Below, piece after piece: positions 17,636-27,807 of a DNA stretch of 64,000 nucleotides (positions are counted from its first letter, which is position 1; the number at the start of each line of letters is the position of its first letter). Origin of the DNA: Variovorax paradoxus (GTDB lineage: Bacteria > Pseudomonadota > Gammaproteobacteria > Burkholderiales > Burkholderiaceae_C); assembly GCA_016806145.1 (NCBI GenBank), contig CP063166.1, positions 1,674,001-1,738,000 on the forward strand, written 5' to 3'. The position numbers were made by a program, and so were the translations under genes. The notes under the pieces were generated by a model. That model did not search any database. It was not told the DNA's origin and saw only the letters and a program-made list of their open reading frames with translations.

Positions 17636-18907
17636 ATGCACCCCAAAGCCCTGTTGGAGGCCACCGCCGATCTGGTCGGCCTGGTCCTGAAATTCGATCA
17701 CCCCGCCGACCAGGTGGTTTCGCGCTTCTTTCGCGACCACCGCGAGTTCGGTCCGCGCGAGCGCGCCACCCTGGCCGAGACGGTCTACACCGTGCTGCGC
17801 AAGAAGCTGCTGTTCGATCACCTCTCGCCCTCGGGCAGCGGCCCGAAGGAACGCCGGATGGCGATCCTGGGCTTCCACGGCCCGCGCGACTTCCTCAAGA
17901 GCGCGCTCAACGACACCGAGAAGCGCTGGCTCGACAACTGCGACGCCGTCAGCGAGGACGACCTGCTCGAACGCCATCGCCACAACCTGCCCGAATGGCT
18001 GGTGGCACCGCTCAAGAGCCAGCTCGGCGACGGTTTCTGGCCGCTGGTCCGGAGCCTGCAGCAGCCGGCGCCGCTCGATCTGCGCGTCAATTCCCTCCAT
18101 GACAAGCGGGCCGATGTGAAGGCGGAGCTTGCCAAGGCTGCTATCAAATCGGAAGCAACGCCGTATTCGCCCTGGGGCCTGCGCCTCGAAGGCAAGCCCG
18201 CGCTGACCAAGCTCGACGCCTTCGTGCGCGGCGCCATCGAGGTGCAGGACGAGGGTTCGCAGCTGCTCGCGCTGCTGCTGGACGCCAAGCGCGGCGAGAT
18301 GGTGGTCGATTTCTGCGCGGGCGCCGGCGGCAAGACGCTGGCGATCGGCGCGGGCATGCGCAACACCGGGCGGCTCTACGCCTTCGACACCTCGGCGCAC
18401 CGCCTCGATGCGCTCAAGCCGCGGCTGGCGCGCAGCAAGCTCTCCAACGTGCATCCGGCCGCCATCGCGCACGAGCGCGACGACCGCGTGAAGCGGCTCG
18501 CGGGCAAGATCGACCGGGTTCTGGTCGATGCGCCCTGCTCGGGGCTCGGGACGCTGCGGCGCAATCCGGACCTCAAATGGCGCCAATCGGCCAAATCGGT
18601 GGAGGAACTGACCGTGAAGCAGGCGGCGATCCTGCAGAGCGCGGCCCGGCTGGTGAAGTCGGGCGGGCGGCTGGTCTACGCCACCTGCAGCGTGTTGCCC
18701 GAGGAGAACGAGGCCATCGCGGAGGCTTTCGGCGCCGCGAATCCCGATTTCGTGCCCGTGGACGCGGCGGAACTGCTGCAGGGCCTCAAGGTGGAGCAGG
18801 GCGACAGCCTGGTCGCGGGCGGTGCCGACGGACGGCGCTACCTGCGGCTGTGGCCCCACCTGCACGCCACCGACGGTTTCTTTGCCGCCGTGTGGAACCG
18901 CAAATAG
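17636..18907 (+). CDS. RsmB/NOP-family RNA (cytosine-C5) methyltransferase
   Basis: 423 aa. The SAM-binding region DFCAGAGGKTLAIGAGM is near residue 225. Catalytic motif IV is VDAPCSGLGTLRRNPDLKW and motif VI is YATCSVLPEENE, giving the two active-site cysteines of m5C RNA methyltransferases. The N-terminal ~130 residues resemble the NusB-like accessory domain of RsmB. The target (16S rRNA or another RNA) is not shown by sequence, so no symbol is given. It lies 28 bp after the M48 gene and may be cotranscribed. Confidence 0.9.
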   Translation: MHPKALLEATADLVGLVLKFDHPADQVVSRFFRDHREFGPRERATLAETVYTVLRKKLLFDHLSPSGSGPKERRMAILGFHGPRDFLKSALNDTEKRWLDNCDAVSEDDLLERHRHNLPEWLVAPLKSQLGDGFWPLVRSLQQPAPLDLRVNSLHDKRADVKAELAKAAIKSEATPYSPWGLRLEGKPALTKLDAFVRGAIEVQDEGSQLLALLLDAKRGEMVVDFCAGAGGKTLAIGAGMRNTGRLYAFDTSAHRLDALKPRLARSKLSNVHPAAIAHERDDRVKRLAGKIDRVLVDAPCSGLGTLRRNPDLKWRQSAKSVEELTVKQAAILQSAARLVKSGGRLVYATCSVLPEENEAIAEAFGAANPDFVPVDAAELLQGLKVEQGDSLVAGGADGRRYLRLWPHLHATDGFFAAVWNRK

Positions 18908-19041
18908 GTACGGCGCTCCAAAGTAAGGGTAAATCTGCGCAAACCATGGGGTGAAAGGTGAGTGATTCCTGACCCCCGGCCCTAAAATTGCGAGTTACTA
19001 GACAAGCCGCACCTTCGTGCGGTTATGGAGTACCTGACTCA

Positions 19042-20256
19042 ATGTTGCTTCCTGACTCCGCCATCCTGAGTGCGGCCATCGACTGGCTCGGAAACGGCCT
19101 GTGGGATCTCACCTGGTGGCAGATCGTGCTGTACACGCTCGTCACCACGCACATCACGATCGCCGCCGTGACGATCTTCCTGCACCGGACGCAAACGCAC
19201 CGGGCGATGGACCTCGGCCCGATCCCGTCGCATTTCTTCCGCTTCTGGCTCTGGATCGGCACCGGCATGGTGACGAAGGAGTGGGTCGCGATCCACCGCA
19301 AGCACCACGCCAAGTGCGAGAGCGAGGAAGATCCGCACAGCCCGCAGGTCAAGGGCATCGAGGAAGTGCTCTGGCGCGGCGCCGAGCTCTACCGCGCGGA
19401 GTCGAAGAACAAGGAAACGATGGAGCGCTACGGTCACGGCACGCCCGACGACTGGATCGAGCGCAACCTGTATTCGCGCTACAGCTGGCAGGGCGTGGGC
19501 CTGATGCTGGTGCTCAACCTGGCGCTGTTCGGCACGCTCGGCATGGCCGTGTGGGCGGTCCAGATGCTGTGGATCCCGATCACCGCCGCCGGCATCATCA
19601 ACGGCATCGGCCACTACTGGGGCTACCGCAACTTCGAGGCGCCCGACGCCAGCCGCAACATCATGCCCTGGGGCCTGATCATCGGCGGCGAAGAGCTGCA
19701 CAACAACCACCACACCTATCCGACCTCGGCCAAGTTCTCGGTCAAGAAGTACGAGTTCGACATCGGCTGGATCTACATCCAGATGATGCAGAAGATCGGC
19801 TGGGCCAAGGTCAAGAAGGTGCCGCCGAAGATGCTGATCGGCGACATCCAGCCCGTGGCTAACGAGAAGACGCTCGAGGCCGTGATCGCCAACCGCTACG
19901 AGGTGATGGCCGGTTTCGCGCGCGAGATGCGCCGCGCCACGCAAGAGGAAATCGCCGCGCTCAAGAGCAAGGGCGCCGACCTCTCGGCACTGAAGGCCGC
20001 CAAGCGCTGGATGCACCGCGACGACGACAAGGTGCCCGCGTCGGCCCGCTCGCACGTGGTGCAGGCCCGTGCCGCCCACCCGGTGCTCGACAAGATGGCG
20101 ACCATGCGCGAAGAGCTGCGCCAGCTCTGGCTCAACACCTCGCACTCGCGCGAGCAGCTGGCGGCCGACCTGGCGGCCTGGTGCCATCGCGCGGAGGCCA
20201 GCGGCATCGCGGGCCTGCGTGAGTTCTCGACACGGCTGCGCTCGGCGCGCGCCTGA
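19042..20256 (+). CDS. Membrane fatty acid desaturase with transposase-like C-terminal tail
   Basis: 404 aa. Three histidine boxes of the delta-9 acyl desaturase type bind the di-iron centre: H48RTQTH53, H85RKHH89 and H220NNHH224. Hydrophobic segments lie near 25-47, 66-84 and 150-190. It introduces a double bond into membrane acyl chains. After about residue 290 the protein continues with a soluble tail of some 110 residues. The end of that tail (ELRQLWLNTSHSREQLAADL, WCHRAEASGIAGL) resembles the C-terminus of ISL3-type transposases. The start is the ATG following a small hairpin (CCGCACCTTCGTGCGG). Terminator downstream. Confidence 0.9.
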   Translation: MLLPDSAILSAAIDWLGNGLWDLTWWQIVLYTLVTTHITIAAVTIFLHRTQTHRAMDLGPIPSHFFRFWLWIGTGMVTKEWVAIHRKHHAKCESEEDPHSPQVKGIEEVLWRGAELYRAESKNKETMERYGHGTPDDWIERNLYSRYSWQGVGLMLVLNLALFGTLGMAVWAVQMLWIPITAAGIINGIGHYWGYRNFEAPDASRNIMPWGLIIGGEELHNNHHTYPTSAKFSVKKYEFDIGWIYIQMMQKIGWAKVKKVPPKMLIGDIQPVANEKTLEAVIANRYEVMAGFAREMRRATQEEIAALKSKGADLSALKAAKRWMHRDDDKVPASARSHVVQARAAHPVLDKMATMREELRQLWLNTSHSREQLAADLAAWCHRAEASGIAGLREFSTRLRSARA

Positions 20257-20276
20257 GAGGCCTTTCTCTCCATCGA

Positions 20277-20303
20277 AAAGCCGGCCTCATGGCCGGCTTT
20301 TTT
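20277..20303 (+). terminator. Terminator of the desaturase gene
   Basis: AAGCCGGCC, loop TCAT, GGCCGGCTT, then a run of Ts; 21 nt beyond the stop codon. Confidence 0.9.
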
Positions 20304-20345
20304 GTGCGCGTCGTATTTGCCTGTCGATGGAAATTCCGGGCAAAT

Positions 20346-20378
20346 AAAAAAGCCCGCGGCTTGCGCTGCGGGCTTTTT
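20346..20378 (-). terminator. Terminator of rpmB-rpmG
   Basis: AAAAAGCCCGC and GCGGGCTTTTT arms around a 10-nt loop. On the minus strand it ends the ribosomal protein unit and, being symmetric, also works on the plus strand. Confidence 0.88.
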
Positions 20379-20397
20379 AGAAAGAATTCAGACTGAA

Positions 20398-20571
20398 TTA
20401 CTTCAGCTTGATTTCCTTGTATTCGACGTGCTTGCGTGCCTTCGGGTCGAACTTCATGATCGACATCTTTTCAGGCATCGTCTTCTTGTTCTTGCTGGTC
20501 GTGTAGAAGTGGCCGGTACCCGCGGTGGATTCCAGCTTGATCTTTTCGCGTCCGCCTTTGCTCGTTGCCAT
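20398..20571 (-). CDS. rpmG: 50S ribosomal protein L33
   Basis: 57 aa, basic: begins [20 protein letters not shown], contains [15 protein letters not shown] and ends YKEIKLK. This is the cysteine-free (zinc-independent) L33 form, the usual type in Burkholderiales. It follows rpmB by 11 nt, forming the standard L28-L33 operon. Confidence 0.98.
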   Translation of the reverse strand: MATSKGGREKIKLESTAGTGHFYTTSKNKKTMPEKMSIMKFDPKARKHVEYKEIKLK

Positions 20572-20582
20572 GATTCAGCTCC

Positions 20583-20816
20583 TTAAGCTTGGCCGCGTGC
20601 GCGCAGGTCTGCGAGCACGGCGTCGATGCCGTTCTTGTCGATCAGGCGCAGGGCAGCGCTCGAAACACGCAGGCGAACCCAGCGGTTTTCCGTTTCGACC
20701 CAGAAACGACGGTATTGCAGGTTCGGCAGGAACCGGCGCTTGGTTTTGTTGTTGGCGTGGGAAACGTTGTTTCCCACCATCGGGCCCTTGCCCGTGACTT
20801 CACATACGCGTGCCAT
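20583..20816 (-). CDS. rpmB: 50S ribosomal protein L28
   Basis: 77 aa: starts [20 protein letters not shown], then [12 protein letters not shown] and [16 protein letters not shown]. Large-subunit protein near the exit tunnel. Single Cys, so a zinc-free form. Leads rpmB-rpmG, preceded by a long leader of about 150 nt and a consensus -10 element. Confidence 0.98.
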   Translation of the reverse strand: MARVCEVTGKGPMVGNNVSHANNKTKRRFLPNLQYRRFWVETENRWVRLRVSSAALRLIDKNGIDAVLADLRARGQA

Positions 20817-20970
20817 GAGGACACTCTTTCTTGAACAGCTGGCACCGGCTCGACAGCAGTGGCCGAGGGTGTTTTGCAGCTTGACCTCGCCAGAAACGGG
20901 TGGCGGTACCCCGGATTGCCGCTGAGCCAGCCCTTCATAGAAGGAAGGCGCGATTTCGGCAAAGCCTCGG

Positions 20971-20976
20971 ATTATA
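20971..20976 (-). promoter_or_regulatory. -10 element of the rpmB promoter
   Basis: Perfect TATAAT on the minus strand about 155 nt before the rpmB ATG. No good -35 hexamer is seen at 17 nt, so promoter strength and exact start are uncertain. Confidence 0.45.
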
Positions 20977-21019
20977 GCCCTTTTGGCGGACCTGCAGGGA
21001 AGTCGAAGCCGAGCCCATG

Positions 21020-21044
21020 AAAAAGGCGGGCACCAGGCCCGCCT
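21020..21044 (-). terminator. Terminator of trxB
   Basis: Minus strand: AAGGCGGGC, loop CTGGT, GCCCGCCTTTTT; 20 nt past the trxB stop. Confidence 0.85.
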
Positions 21045-21063
21045 TGTCGAGGAGCGTGGCGGC

Positions 21064-22053
<990 letters not shown>

Positions 22054-22211
22054 TCAGCGTGTACATTTTGAGGGTGGTAGCGATACATGGGGAGTATCGC
22101 CGCTCGGATCAACCACCGAGTGCACGGTGTTTTCAATGCGCGCGATTGTAGTAATCCATCGGCGCGCCGATGGCCCGACCGCAGGAGCGCGCGGTACCAG
22201 GGATTGAATGA

Positions 22212-22886
22212 ATGTCGATGCTGTCCAACCTTGAATTGCTCCGGCGCGTTCCGCTGTTCGCGTCGCTGACTCCTTCACAATCCGCAAGCATTGCGGACGC
22301 GATCATCAAGAAGCGCTTCAAGCGCGCGGAGGTCGTGGTCGAGCAGGGCAAGAAGTCCGACGCGCTCTACATCATCCTGACCGGGCGGGCGCGCGTGACC
22401 AGCGCCGACAGCCGCGGCCGCGAGGTCATCCTCGCCACGCTGCATCCCGGCGACTATCTGGGCGAGATGAGCCTGATCGACGACGAGCCGCACTCGGCCA
22501 CCGTGCGCACCGAGATCCAGTGCGACGTGCTGATGCTGGGCCGCGAAGCCTTCGCGCGCTGCCTGCCCGAGAACTCCTCGATGGCCTACAACATCATGCG
22601 CGGCCTGGTGCAGCGCCTGCGCCATGCCGACCGCAAGATCGAGTCGCTCGCGCTGATGGACGTCTACGGCCGCGTCGCGCGCTCGCTGCTCGAGTTCGCG
22701 GTCGACGACGGTGCCGGCAACCTCAAGGTGCGCGAGAAGATCTCGCGCCAGGACCTCGCGAAGATGGTCGGTGCCTCGCGCGAGATGGTGAGCCGCGTGA
22801 TGAAGGATCTCGAGGAGCGCGGTTTCGTGCAGACCCTCGAGGACGGCTCGATGATCGTCAAGGAGCGCCTGCTGTCGCTGGCCTGA
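22212..22886 (+). CDS. Crp/Fnr-family transcriptional regulator
   Basis: 224 aa. The cyclic-nucleotide-binding-like jelly roll occupies residues 10-120 (LYIILTGRARVTSAD, LHPGDYLGEMSLIDDEPHSATV). The winged helix-turn-helix at 165-200 (ISRQDLAKMVGASREMVSRV) is Crp-like, with E-x-x-S-R recognition residues. No N-terminal cysteine cluster, so it is not an oxygen-sensing FNR. The PhosphoSugar loop lacks the typical E-RTAT arrangement of CRP but keeps GEMSL; the ligand is uncertain. Placed between trxB and ftsK as in related genomes. Confidence 0.9.
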   Translation: MSMLSNLELLRRVPLFASLTPSQSASIADAIIKKRFKRAEVVVEQGKKSDALYIILTGRARVTSADSRGREVILATLHPGDYLGEMSLIDDEPHSATVRTEIQCDVLMLGREAFARCLPENSSMAYNIMRGLVQRLRHADRKIESLALMDVYGRVARSLLEFAVDDGAGNLKVREKISRQDLAKMVGASREMVSRVMKDLEERGFVQTLEDGSMIVKERLLSLA

Positions 22887-22921
22887 GCCGGCACGGGGCG
22901 TGAAAGAAGGTGTGAGCGAAA

Positions 22922-22946
22922 CTGCCGCGGCCCGCGGACGCGGCAG
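22922..22946 (+). terminator. Hairpin after the Crp/Fnr gene
   Basis: CTGCCGCG and CGCGGCAG arms with a 9-nt loop 35 nt past the stop. No T-run directly after, so termination is only suggested. Confidence 0.35.
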
Positions 22947-23021
22947 AATAGCCGCGGCCCTTTTCGTTGTAGTGTTCGTGCCGCCAGACCCGCATCCTGC
23001 CGGTCTGGCCGCCAGTATTTC

Positions 23022-25451
23022 ATGACCTATTCGCTCAATACGCTTCACTCTTCCACGGCCGGCGAAGGTGCGCCCGTGCGTGTGCGGGCCATGCGCTTCG
23101 CCCACGAGATCACCCTGATCGCCGGTTTCGCGGCGCTGCTGTTCTGGCTGCTCGCCATGCTGAGCTTCACGCCCTCCGATGCCGCCTGGTCGACCTCGGG
23201 CACCGGCGGAGAGATCAAGAACTGGGGCGGCCGCATCGGCGCCTGGGTGGCCGACGGCAGCTACTTCCTGGCCGGCTATTCGGTCTGGTGGTGTCTGGCG
23301 GCCGGGCTGCGCGCCTGGCTGTCCTCGCTCGCGAGCTGGATGCGCGGCGGCGAGGACGGGCCCCATGGCGATCCCGTGCCGCGCGGCCGCTTCAACCGCA
23401 GCCGCCTGGCCTTCTGGTTCGGGCTCGTGCTGCTGCTGTGCGCGAGCACCATGCTCGAATGGTCGCGCCTGTACCGGCTCGAATCGCACCTGCCCGGCTC
23501 GGGCGGCGGCGCCATCGGGCTGCTGGTCGGTCCCGCGAGCGTGCGCTGGATGGGCTTCACCGGCTCCGCGCTGGTGGCCATCGCCGGCGGCGTGATCGGT
23601 TCGGCGCTGGTGTTCCGCTTCTCCTGGAGCCAGATCGCCGAGCGCATCGGCGCGCGCGTGTATTCGCTGTTCGAATCGCGCCGCGAGAAGCGCGAGGTCG
23701 CCGCCGACATCGCGCTGGGCAAGAAGGCCGTGCGCGAGCGCCGCGCCGAGGTCGACGACGAGCCGGCCTACACGCCGCGCGGCACCATCGAACCCTCGAT
23801 CGACGGCGAGCAGCCCGCCACCGCGCCCGACATGGACGACCTGCGCATCGAGCCGCGCGCCAAGCGCCGCCCCGCGTCGCCGCCGGTGCAGATCGAGCCC
23901 GCGATGACCGAGGTGCCCAAGAGCGACCGTGTCGCCAAGGAGCGCCAGAAGCCGCTGTTCAAGGAGCTGCCCGACAACAAGCTGCCGCAGGTCGACCTGC
24001 TCGATGCGGCGCAGGCGCGCCAGGAGACCGTCTCCTCCGACACGCTCGAGATGACCTCGCGCATGATCGAGAAGAAGCTCAAGGACTTCGGCGTCGAGGT
24101 GCGCGTCGTGCTCGCCTCGCCCGGCCCGGTCATCACGCGCTACGAGATCGAGCCCGCCACCGGCGTCAAGGGCTCGCAGATCGTCAACCTCGCGAAGGAC
24201 CTCGCGCGGTCGCTCTCGCTGGTGTCGATCCGCGTGGTCGAGACCATCCCCGGCAAAAACTACATGGCGCTCGAACTGCCGAACGCCAAGCGCCAGTCGA
24301 TCAAGCTCAGCGAGATCCTCGGCTCGCAGATCTACAACGAGGGCAAGTCGATGCTCACGATGGGTCTGGGCAAGGACATCATCGGCAACCCCGTGGTCGC
24401 CGACCTCGCGAAGATGCCGCACGTGCTGGTGGCCGGTACCACCGGCTCGGGCAAGTCGGTGGGTATCAACGCGATGATCCTGAGCCTGCTCTACAAGGCC
24501 GAGGCGCGCGATGTGCGCCTGCTCATGATCGACCCGAAGATGCTGGAAATGTCGGTCTACGAAGGCATTCCGCATTTGCTCGCGCCCGTGGTCACCGACA
24601 TGCGCCAGGCCGCGCACGGCCTCAACTGGTGCGTGGCCGAGATGGAGCGCCGCTACAAGCTCATGAGCAAGCTCGGCGTGCGCAACCTCGCGGGCTATAA
24701 CACCAAGATCGACGAGGCCAAGGCGCGCGAGGAGTTCATCTACAACCCCTTCAGCCTCACGCCCGACGATCCCGAGCCGCTGCGCCGCGAGCCGCACATC
24801 GTGGTCGTGATCGACGAACTCGCCGACCTGATGATGGTGGTCGGCAAGAAGATCGAAGAGCTGATCGCCCGCCTCGCGCAGAAGGCGCGCGCCGCCGGCA
24901 TCCACCTGATCCTGGCCACGCAGCGGCCCAGCGTCGACGTGATCACCGGCCTGATCAAGGCCAACATCCCGACCCGCATCGCGTTCCAGGTCTCGAGCAA
25001 GATCGACAGCCGCACCATCCTCGACCAGATGGGCGCCGAGGCGCTGCTCGGCATGGGCGACATGCTCTACATGCCCAGCGGCACCGGCCTGCCGGTCCGC
25101 GTGCACGGCGCCTTCGTGAGCGACGAGGAAGTGCACCGCGTGGTGGCCTATCTCAAGAGCCAGGGCGAGCCCGACTACATCGAGGGCGTGCTCGAAGGCG
25201 GCACGGTCGATGGCGACGGTGACGGCGATCTGCTCGGCGGTGGCGATGCCGAGAAGGACCCGATGTACGACCAGGCGGTCGAGGTCGTGCTCAAGAACCG
25301 CAAGGCCAGCATCTCGCTGGTGCAGCGCCACCTGAAGATCGGCTACAACCGCGCGGCGCGGCTGGTCGAGGACATGGAGAAGGCCGGCCTCGTGAGCGCC
25401 ATGAGCGGCAGCGGCCAGCGCGAGATCCTCGTGCCCGCGCGCGCCGAGTAG
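23022..25451 (+). CDS. ftsK: DNA translocase FtsK
   Basis: 809 aa. N-terminal membrane region with four helices (first at about 27-50) anchors it at the division septum, followed by a charged linker (about 200-330). The RecA-like motor carries Walker [11 protein letters not shown] near residue 470 and Walker [12 protein letters not shown]. The last ~65 residues form the winged-helix gamma domain ([21 protein letters not shown]) that reads KOPS and contacts XerD. It pumps terminal DNA and activates dimer resolution. Standard length for the short-linker form; lolA follows. Confidence 0.97.
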   Translation: MTYSLNTLHSSTAGEGAPVRVRAMRFAHEITLIAGFAALLFWLLAMLSFTPSDAAWSTSGTGGEIKNWGGRIGAWVADGSYFLAGYSVWWCLAAGLRAWLSSLASWMRGGEDGPHGDPVPRGRFNRSRLAFWFGLVLLLCASTMLEWSRLYRLESHLPGSGGGAIGLLVGPASVRWMGFTGSALVAIAGGVIGSALVFRFSWSQIAERIGARVYSLFESRREKREVAADIALGKKAVRERRAEVDDEPAYTPRGTIEPSIDGEQPATAPDMDDLRIEPRAKRRPASPPVQIEPAMTEVPKSDRVAKERQKPLFKELPDNKLPQVDLLDAAQARQETVSSDTLEMTSRMIEKKLKDFGVEVRVVLASPGPVITRYEIEPATGVKGSQIVNLAKDLARSLSLVSIRVVETIPGKNYMALELPNAKRQSIKLSEILGSQIYNEGKSMLTMGLGKDIIGNPVVADLAKMPHVLVAGTTGSGKSVGINAMILSLLYKAEARDVRLLMIDPKMLEMSVYEGIPHLLAPVVTDMRQAAHGLNWCVAEMERRYKLMSKLGVRNLAGYNTKIDEAKAREEFIYNPFSLTPDDPEPLRREPHIVVVIDELADLMMVVGKKIEELIARLAQKARAAGIHLILATQRPSVDVITGLIKANIPTRIAFQVSSKIDSRTILDQMGAEALLGMGDMLYMPSGTGLPVRVHGAFVSDEEVHRVVAYLKSQGEPDYIEGVLEGGTVDGDGDGDLLGGGDAEKDPMYDQAVEVVLKNRKASISLVQRHLKIGYNRAARLVEDMEKAGLVSAMSGSGQREILVPARAE

Positions 25452-25606
25452 GCGCGCCCACGCGCTCCCGCGCCCATCCCGTTACGTGTTGAGATACGGC
25501 TTGCACAAGCTCGCTGCCCATTGCAAATCTTCATCAAGCCCTACAAGGGCGGTCATGGCCGCCGGGGTAAGGTCGATGCGGTGTTCAGCTTCGAAGGTTT
25601 GAAAAA

Positions 25607-26245
25607 ATGAAGATTCGTCCCTGGCTGCTCGCCGGCCTTCTCCTCGCGTGCGGCGCCCATGCATGGGCCGGCGGCATGGAAAGCCTCGAGGCTTTCGTCA
25701 AGTCCGCCAAGTCCGGCCGCGCCGACTTCACCCAGACCGTGACCGCGCCGCCGCGCGACGGCCAGGCCGGCCGCGTGAAGACCTCCAGCGGCACCTTCGA
25801 ATTCCAGCGGCCCGGCCGCTTCAAGTTCGACTACAAGAAGCCCTTCGCGCAGAGCATCGTGGCCGACGGCAAGACGCTGTGGCTCTACGACGCCGACCTG
25901 AACCAGGTCACGCAGCGCGCGCAGGTGCAGGCCCTGGGTTCGACGCCCGCGGCCCTGATCGCCGCCGCGCCCGACCTGCGCGCGCTGCAGGCCGACTTCG
26001 CGCTCGAAGCGGGACCGGAACGCGACGGCCTGCAATGGGTCAAGGCCACGCCGAAGAACAAGGACGGCCAGCTGCAGAACGTGCAGGTCGGCTTCCAGGG
26101 CGATGCGCTCGCGGCGCTCGAGATCCTCGACAGCTTCGGCCAGCGCTCGGTGCTCAAGTTCAGCAAGGTCGAGGTCAATCCCGCGCTGCCCGCCGCCACT
26201 TTCGACTTCAAGGTGCCCACCGGCGCGGACGTCGTCAAGCAGTAA
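25607..26245 (+). CDS. lolA: Outer-membrane lipoprotein carrier protein
   Basis: 212 aa periplasmic chaperone that ferries lipoproteins from LolCDE to LolB. Signal peptide with cleavage after AWA near residue 21. The mature protein has FTQTV and the GTFEFQRPGRFKFDYKKP block, the LolA signature, and ends in a beta strand. Between ftsK and rarA, a conserved ftsK-lolA-rarA order. Confidence 0.95.
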   Translation: MKIRPWLLAGLLLACGAHAWAGGMESLEAFVKSAKSGRADFTQTVTAPPRDGQAGRVKTSSGTFEFQRPGRFKFDYKKPFAQSIVADGKTLWLYDADLNQVTQRAQVQALGSTPAALIAAAPDLRALQADFALEAGPERDGLQWVKATPKNKDGQLQNVQVGFQGDALAALEILDSFGQRSVLKFSKVEVNPALPAATFDFKVPTGADVVKQ

Positions 26246-26273
26246 TCCCACCTCTCACCCGAACGTTTCGTCC

Positions 26274-27566
26274 TTGGCCGTCAGCTCGCATCAACCCCTG
26301 GCCGAGCGCCTGCGTCCGCGCACGCTCGGCGAAGTCATCGGCCAGCAGCACCTGCTCGGCCCCGGCATGGCGCTGCGCATCGCCTTCGAGTCGGGCCAGC
26401 CGCACTCGTGCATCCTCTGGGGCCCGCCCGGTACCGGCAAGACCACCATCGCGCGCCTGATGGCCGACGCCTTCGATGCGCAGTTCCTGAGCATCAGCGC
26501 GGTGCTCGGCGGCGTGAAGGACATCCGCGAGGCGGTCGAGCGCGCGACCGCGGCGCGCGACGGGCTCGAGCAGCGGCGCACCATCGTCTTCGTCGACGAA
26601 GTGCATCGCTTCAACAAGAGCCAGCAGGACGCCTTCCTGCCGCACGTCGAGTCGGGGCTCTTCACCTTCATCGGCGCCACCACCGAGAACCCTTCGTTCG
26701 AGGTCAACTCGGCGCTGCTCTCGCGGGCCGCCGTCTATGTGCTGCAGTCGCTCGGCGAGGCCGACCTCAAGCAGATCGTCGCGAAGGCGCAGGCCATCGA
26801 CGCATTGCCCGCCATCGAGGACGCTGCGCTCGATCGGCTGATCGCCTATGCCGACGGCGATGCGCGCCGGCTGCTCAACACGCTCGAGACGCTGGCCGTC
26901 GCGGCGCGCGCCGAGAAGCTCGAGGCCATCGGCGACGAATGGCTGCTGCGCGTGCTCGGCGAGCGCATGCGGCGCTACGACAAGGGCGGCGAGCAGTTCT
27001 ACGACACCATCAGCGCGCTGCACAAATCGGTGCGCGGCAGCGATCCCGATGCCGCGCTCTACTGGTTCGTGCGCATGCTCGACGGCGGCGCCGACCCGCG
27101 CTACATGGCGCGCCGGCTGGTGCGCATGGCGAGCGAGGACATCGGCCTGGCCGACCCGCGCGCGCTGCGGCTCGCGCTCGACGCGGCCGAAGTCTACGAG
27201 CGCCTGGGCACGCCCGAGGGCGAACTCGCGCTGGCCCAGTGCGTGGTCTATCTCGCGATGGCGCCGAAGTCGAACGCGGTCTACACGGCCTACAACGCGG
27301 TGCGCGCGCTGGTCAAGAAGGACAGCACGCGGCCCGTGCCCATGCATCTGCGCAACGCCCCGACCAAGCTCATGAAGGAGCTCGACTACGGCAAGGGCTA
27401 CCGCTACGCGCACGACGAGGAGGGTGGTTTCGCGGCCGGCGAGCAGTACCTGCCCGACGGCCTGCAGGGCCAGGTCTTCTACGAACCGGTCGATCGCGGA
27501 CTCGAGATCCGCATCGGCGAGAAGCTGCGCGAACTGCGGCGCCGAAACGCTGAACAGGGCGACTGA
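26274..27566 (+). CDS. rarA: Replication-associated recombination protein A (AAA+ ATPase)
   Basis: 430 aa. QPLAERLRPRTLGEVIGQ at the N-terminus, Walker A GPPGTGKTT near residue 52, Walker B VFVDEVHRFNKSQQD, sensor ATTENPSFE, and C-terminal tetramerisation region YRYAHDEEGGFAAGEQYLP. It acts at stalled forks with SSB. The start is set at TTG 26274, just before the conserved segment; no ATG or GTG lies in a suitable place after the lolA stop. A short N-terminus compared with the 447-aa E. coli protein. Confidence 0.94.
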   Translation: MAVSSHQPLAERLRPRTLGEVIGQQHLLGPGMALRIAFESGQPHSCILWGPPGTGKTTIARLMADAFDAQFLSISAVLGGVKDIREAVERATAARDGLEQRRTIVFVDEVHRFNKSQQDAFLPHVESGLFTFIGATTENPSFEVNSALLSRAAVYVLQSLGEADLKQIVAKAQAIDALPAIEDAALDRLIAYADGDARRLLNTLETLAVAARAEKLEAIGDEWLLRVLGERMRRYDKGGEQFYDTISALHKSVRGSDPDAALYWFVRMLDGGADPRYMARRLVRMASEDIGLADPRALRLALDAAEVYERLGTPEGELALAQCVVYLAMAPKSNAVYTAYNAVRALVKKDSTRPVPMHLRNAPTKLMKELDYGKGYRYAHDEEGGFAAGEQYLPDGLQGQVFYEPVDRGLEIRIGEKLRELRRRNAEQGD

Positions 27567-27696
27567 TACGCCCTTGCGGCGTGCACGCAAGACGTGCATG
27601 GATACAAGCGCAAAGCGCATGACGTCAGCGGGTAAACCCCCGTCGATGCGCACCAAATCGGCGCTGACCCGTGACTACAATCCCGCCCACTAAATC

Positions 27697-27725
27697 GCCG
27701 GCCACCACATGCTGGCTGGTTTTTT
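27697..27725 (+). terminator. Hairpin with T-run in the livH leader
   Basis: GCCGGCCACC pairs with GCTGGCTGGT (two G-T pairs, one mismatch) and is followed by TTTTTT. It lies 131 nt after rarA and 83 nt before livH. A TACAAT box sits about 20 nt upstream, so it may act in the liv leader rather than as the rarA terminator. The rest of the 241-bp gap shows only a small GC hairpin. Confidence 0.6.
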
Positions 27726-27807
27726 GCTTGTGAAGCCAAGGCGCCAAACCGGTGCCACGGTGGGTGAATGGCACCCCGCAACGGTGCAACACAGAGGAAT
27801 CTTCTTT

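Noticed and set aside
25482-25664. 60-codon minus-strand frame between ftsK and lolA
   Set aside because: The end looks protein-like (IDLTPAAMTALVGLDEDL), but its start lies inside lolA and there is no ribosome site or promoter; treated as the lolA leader region.
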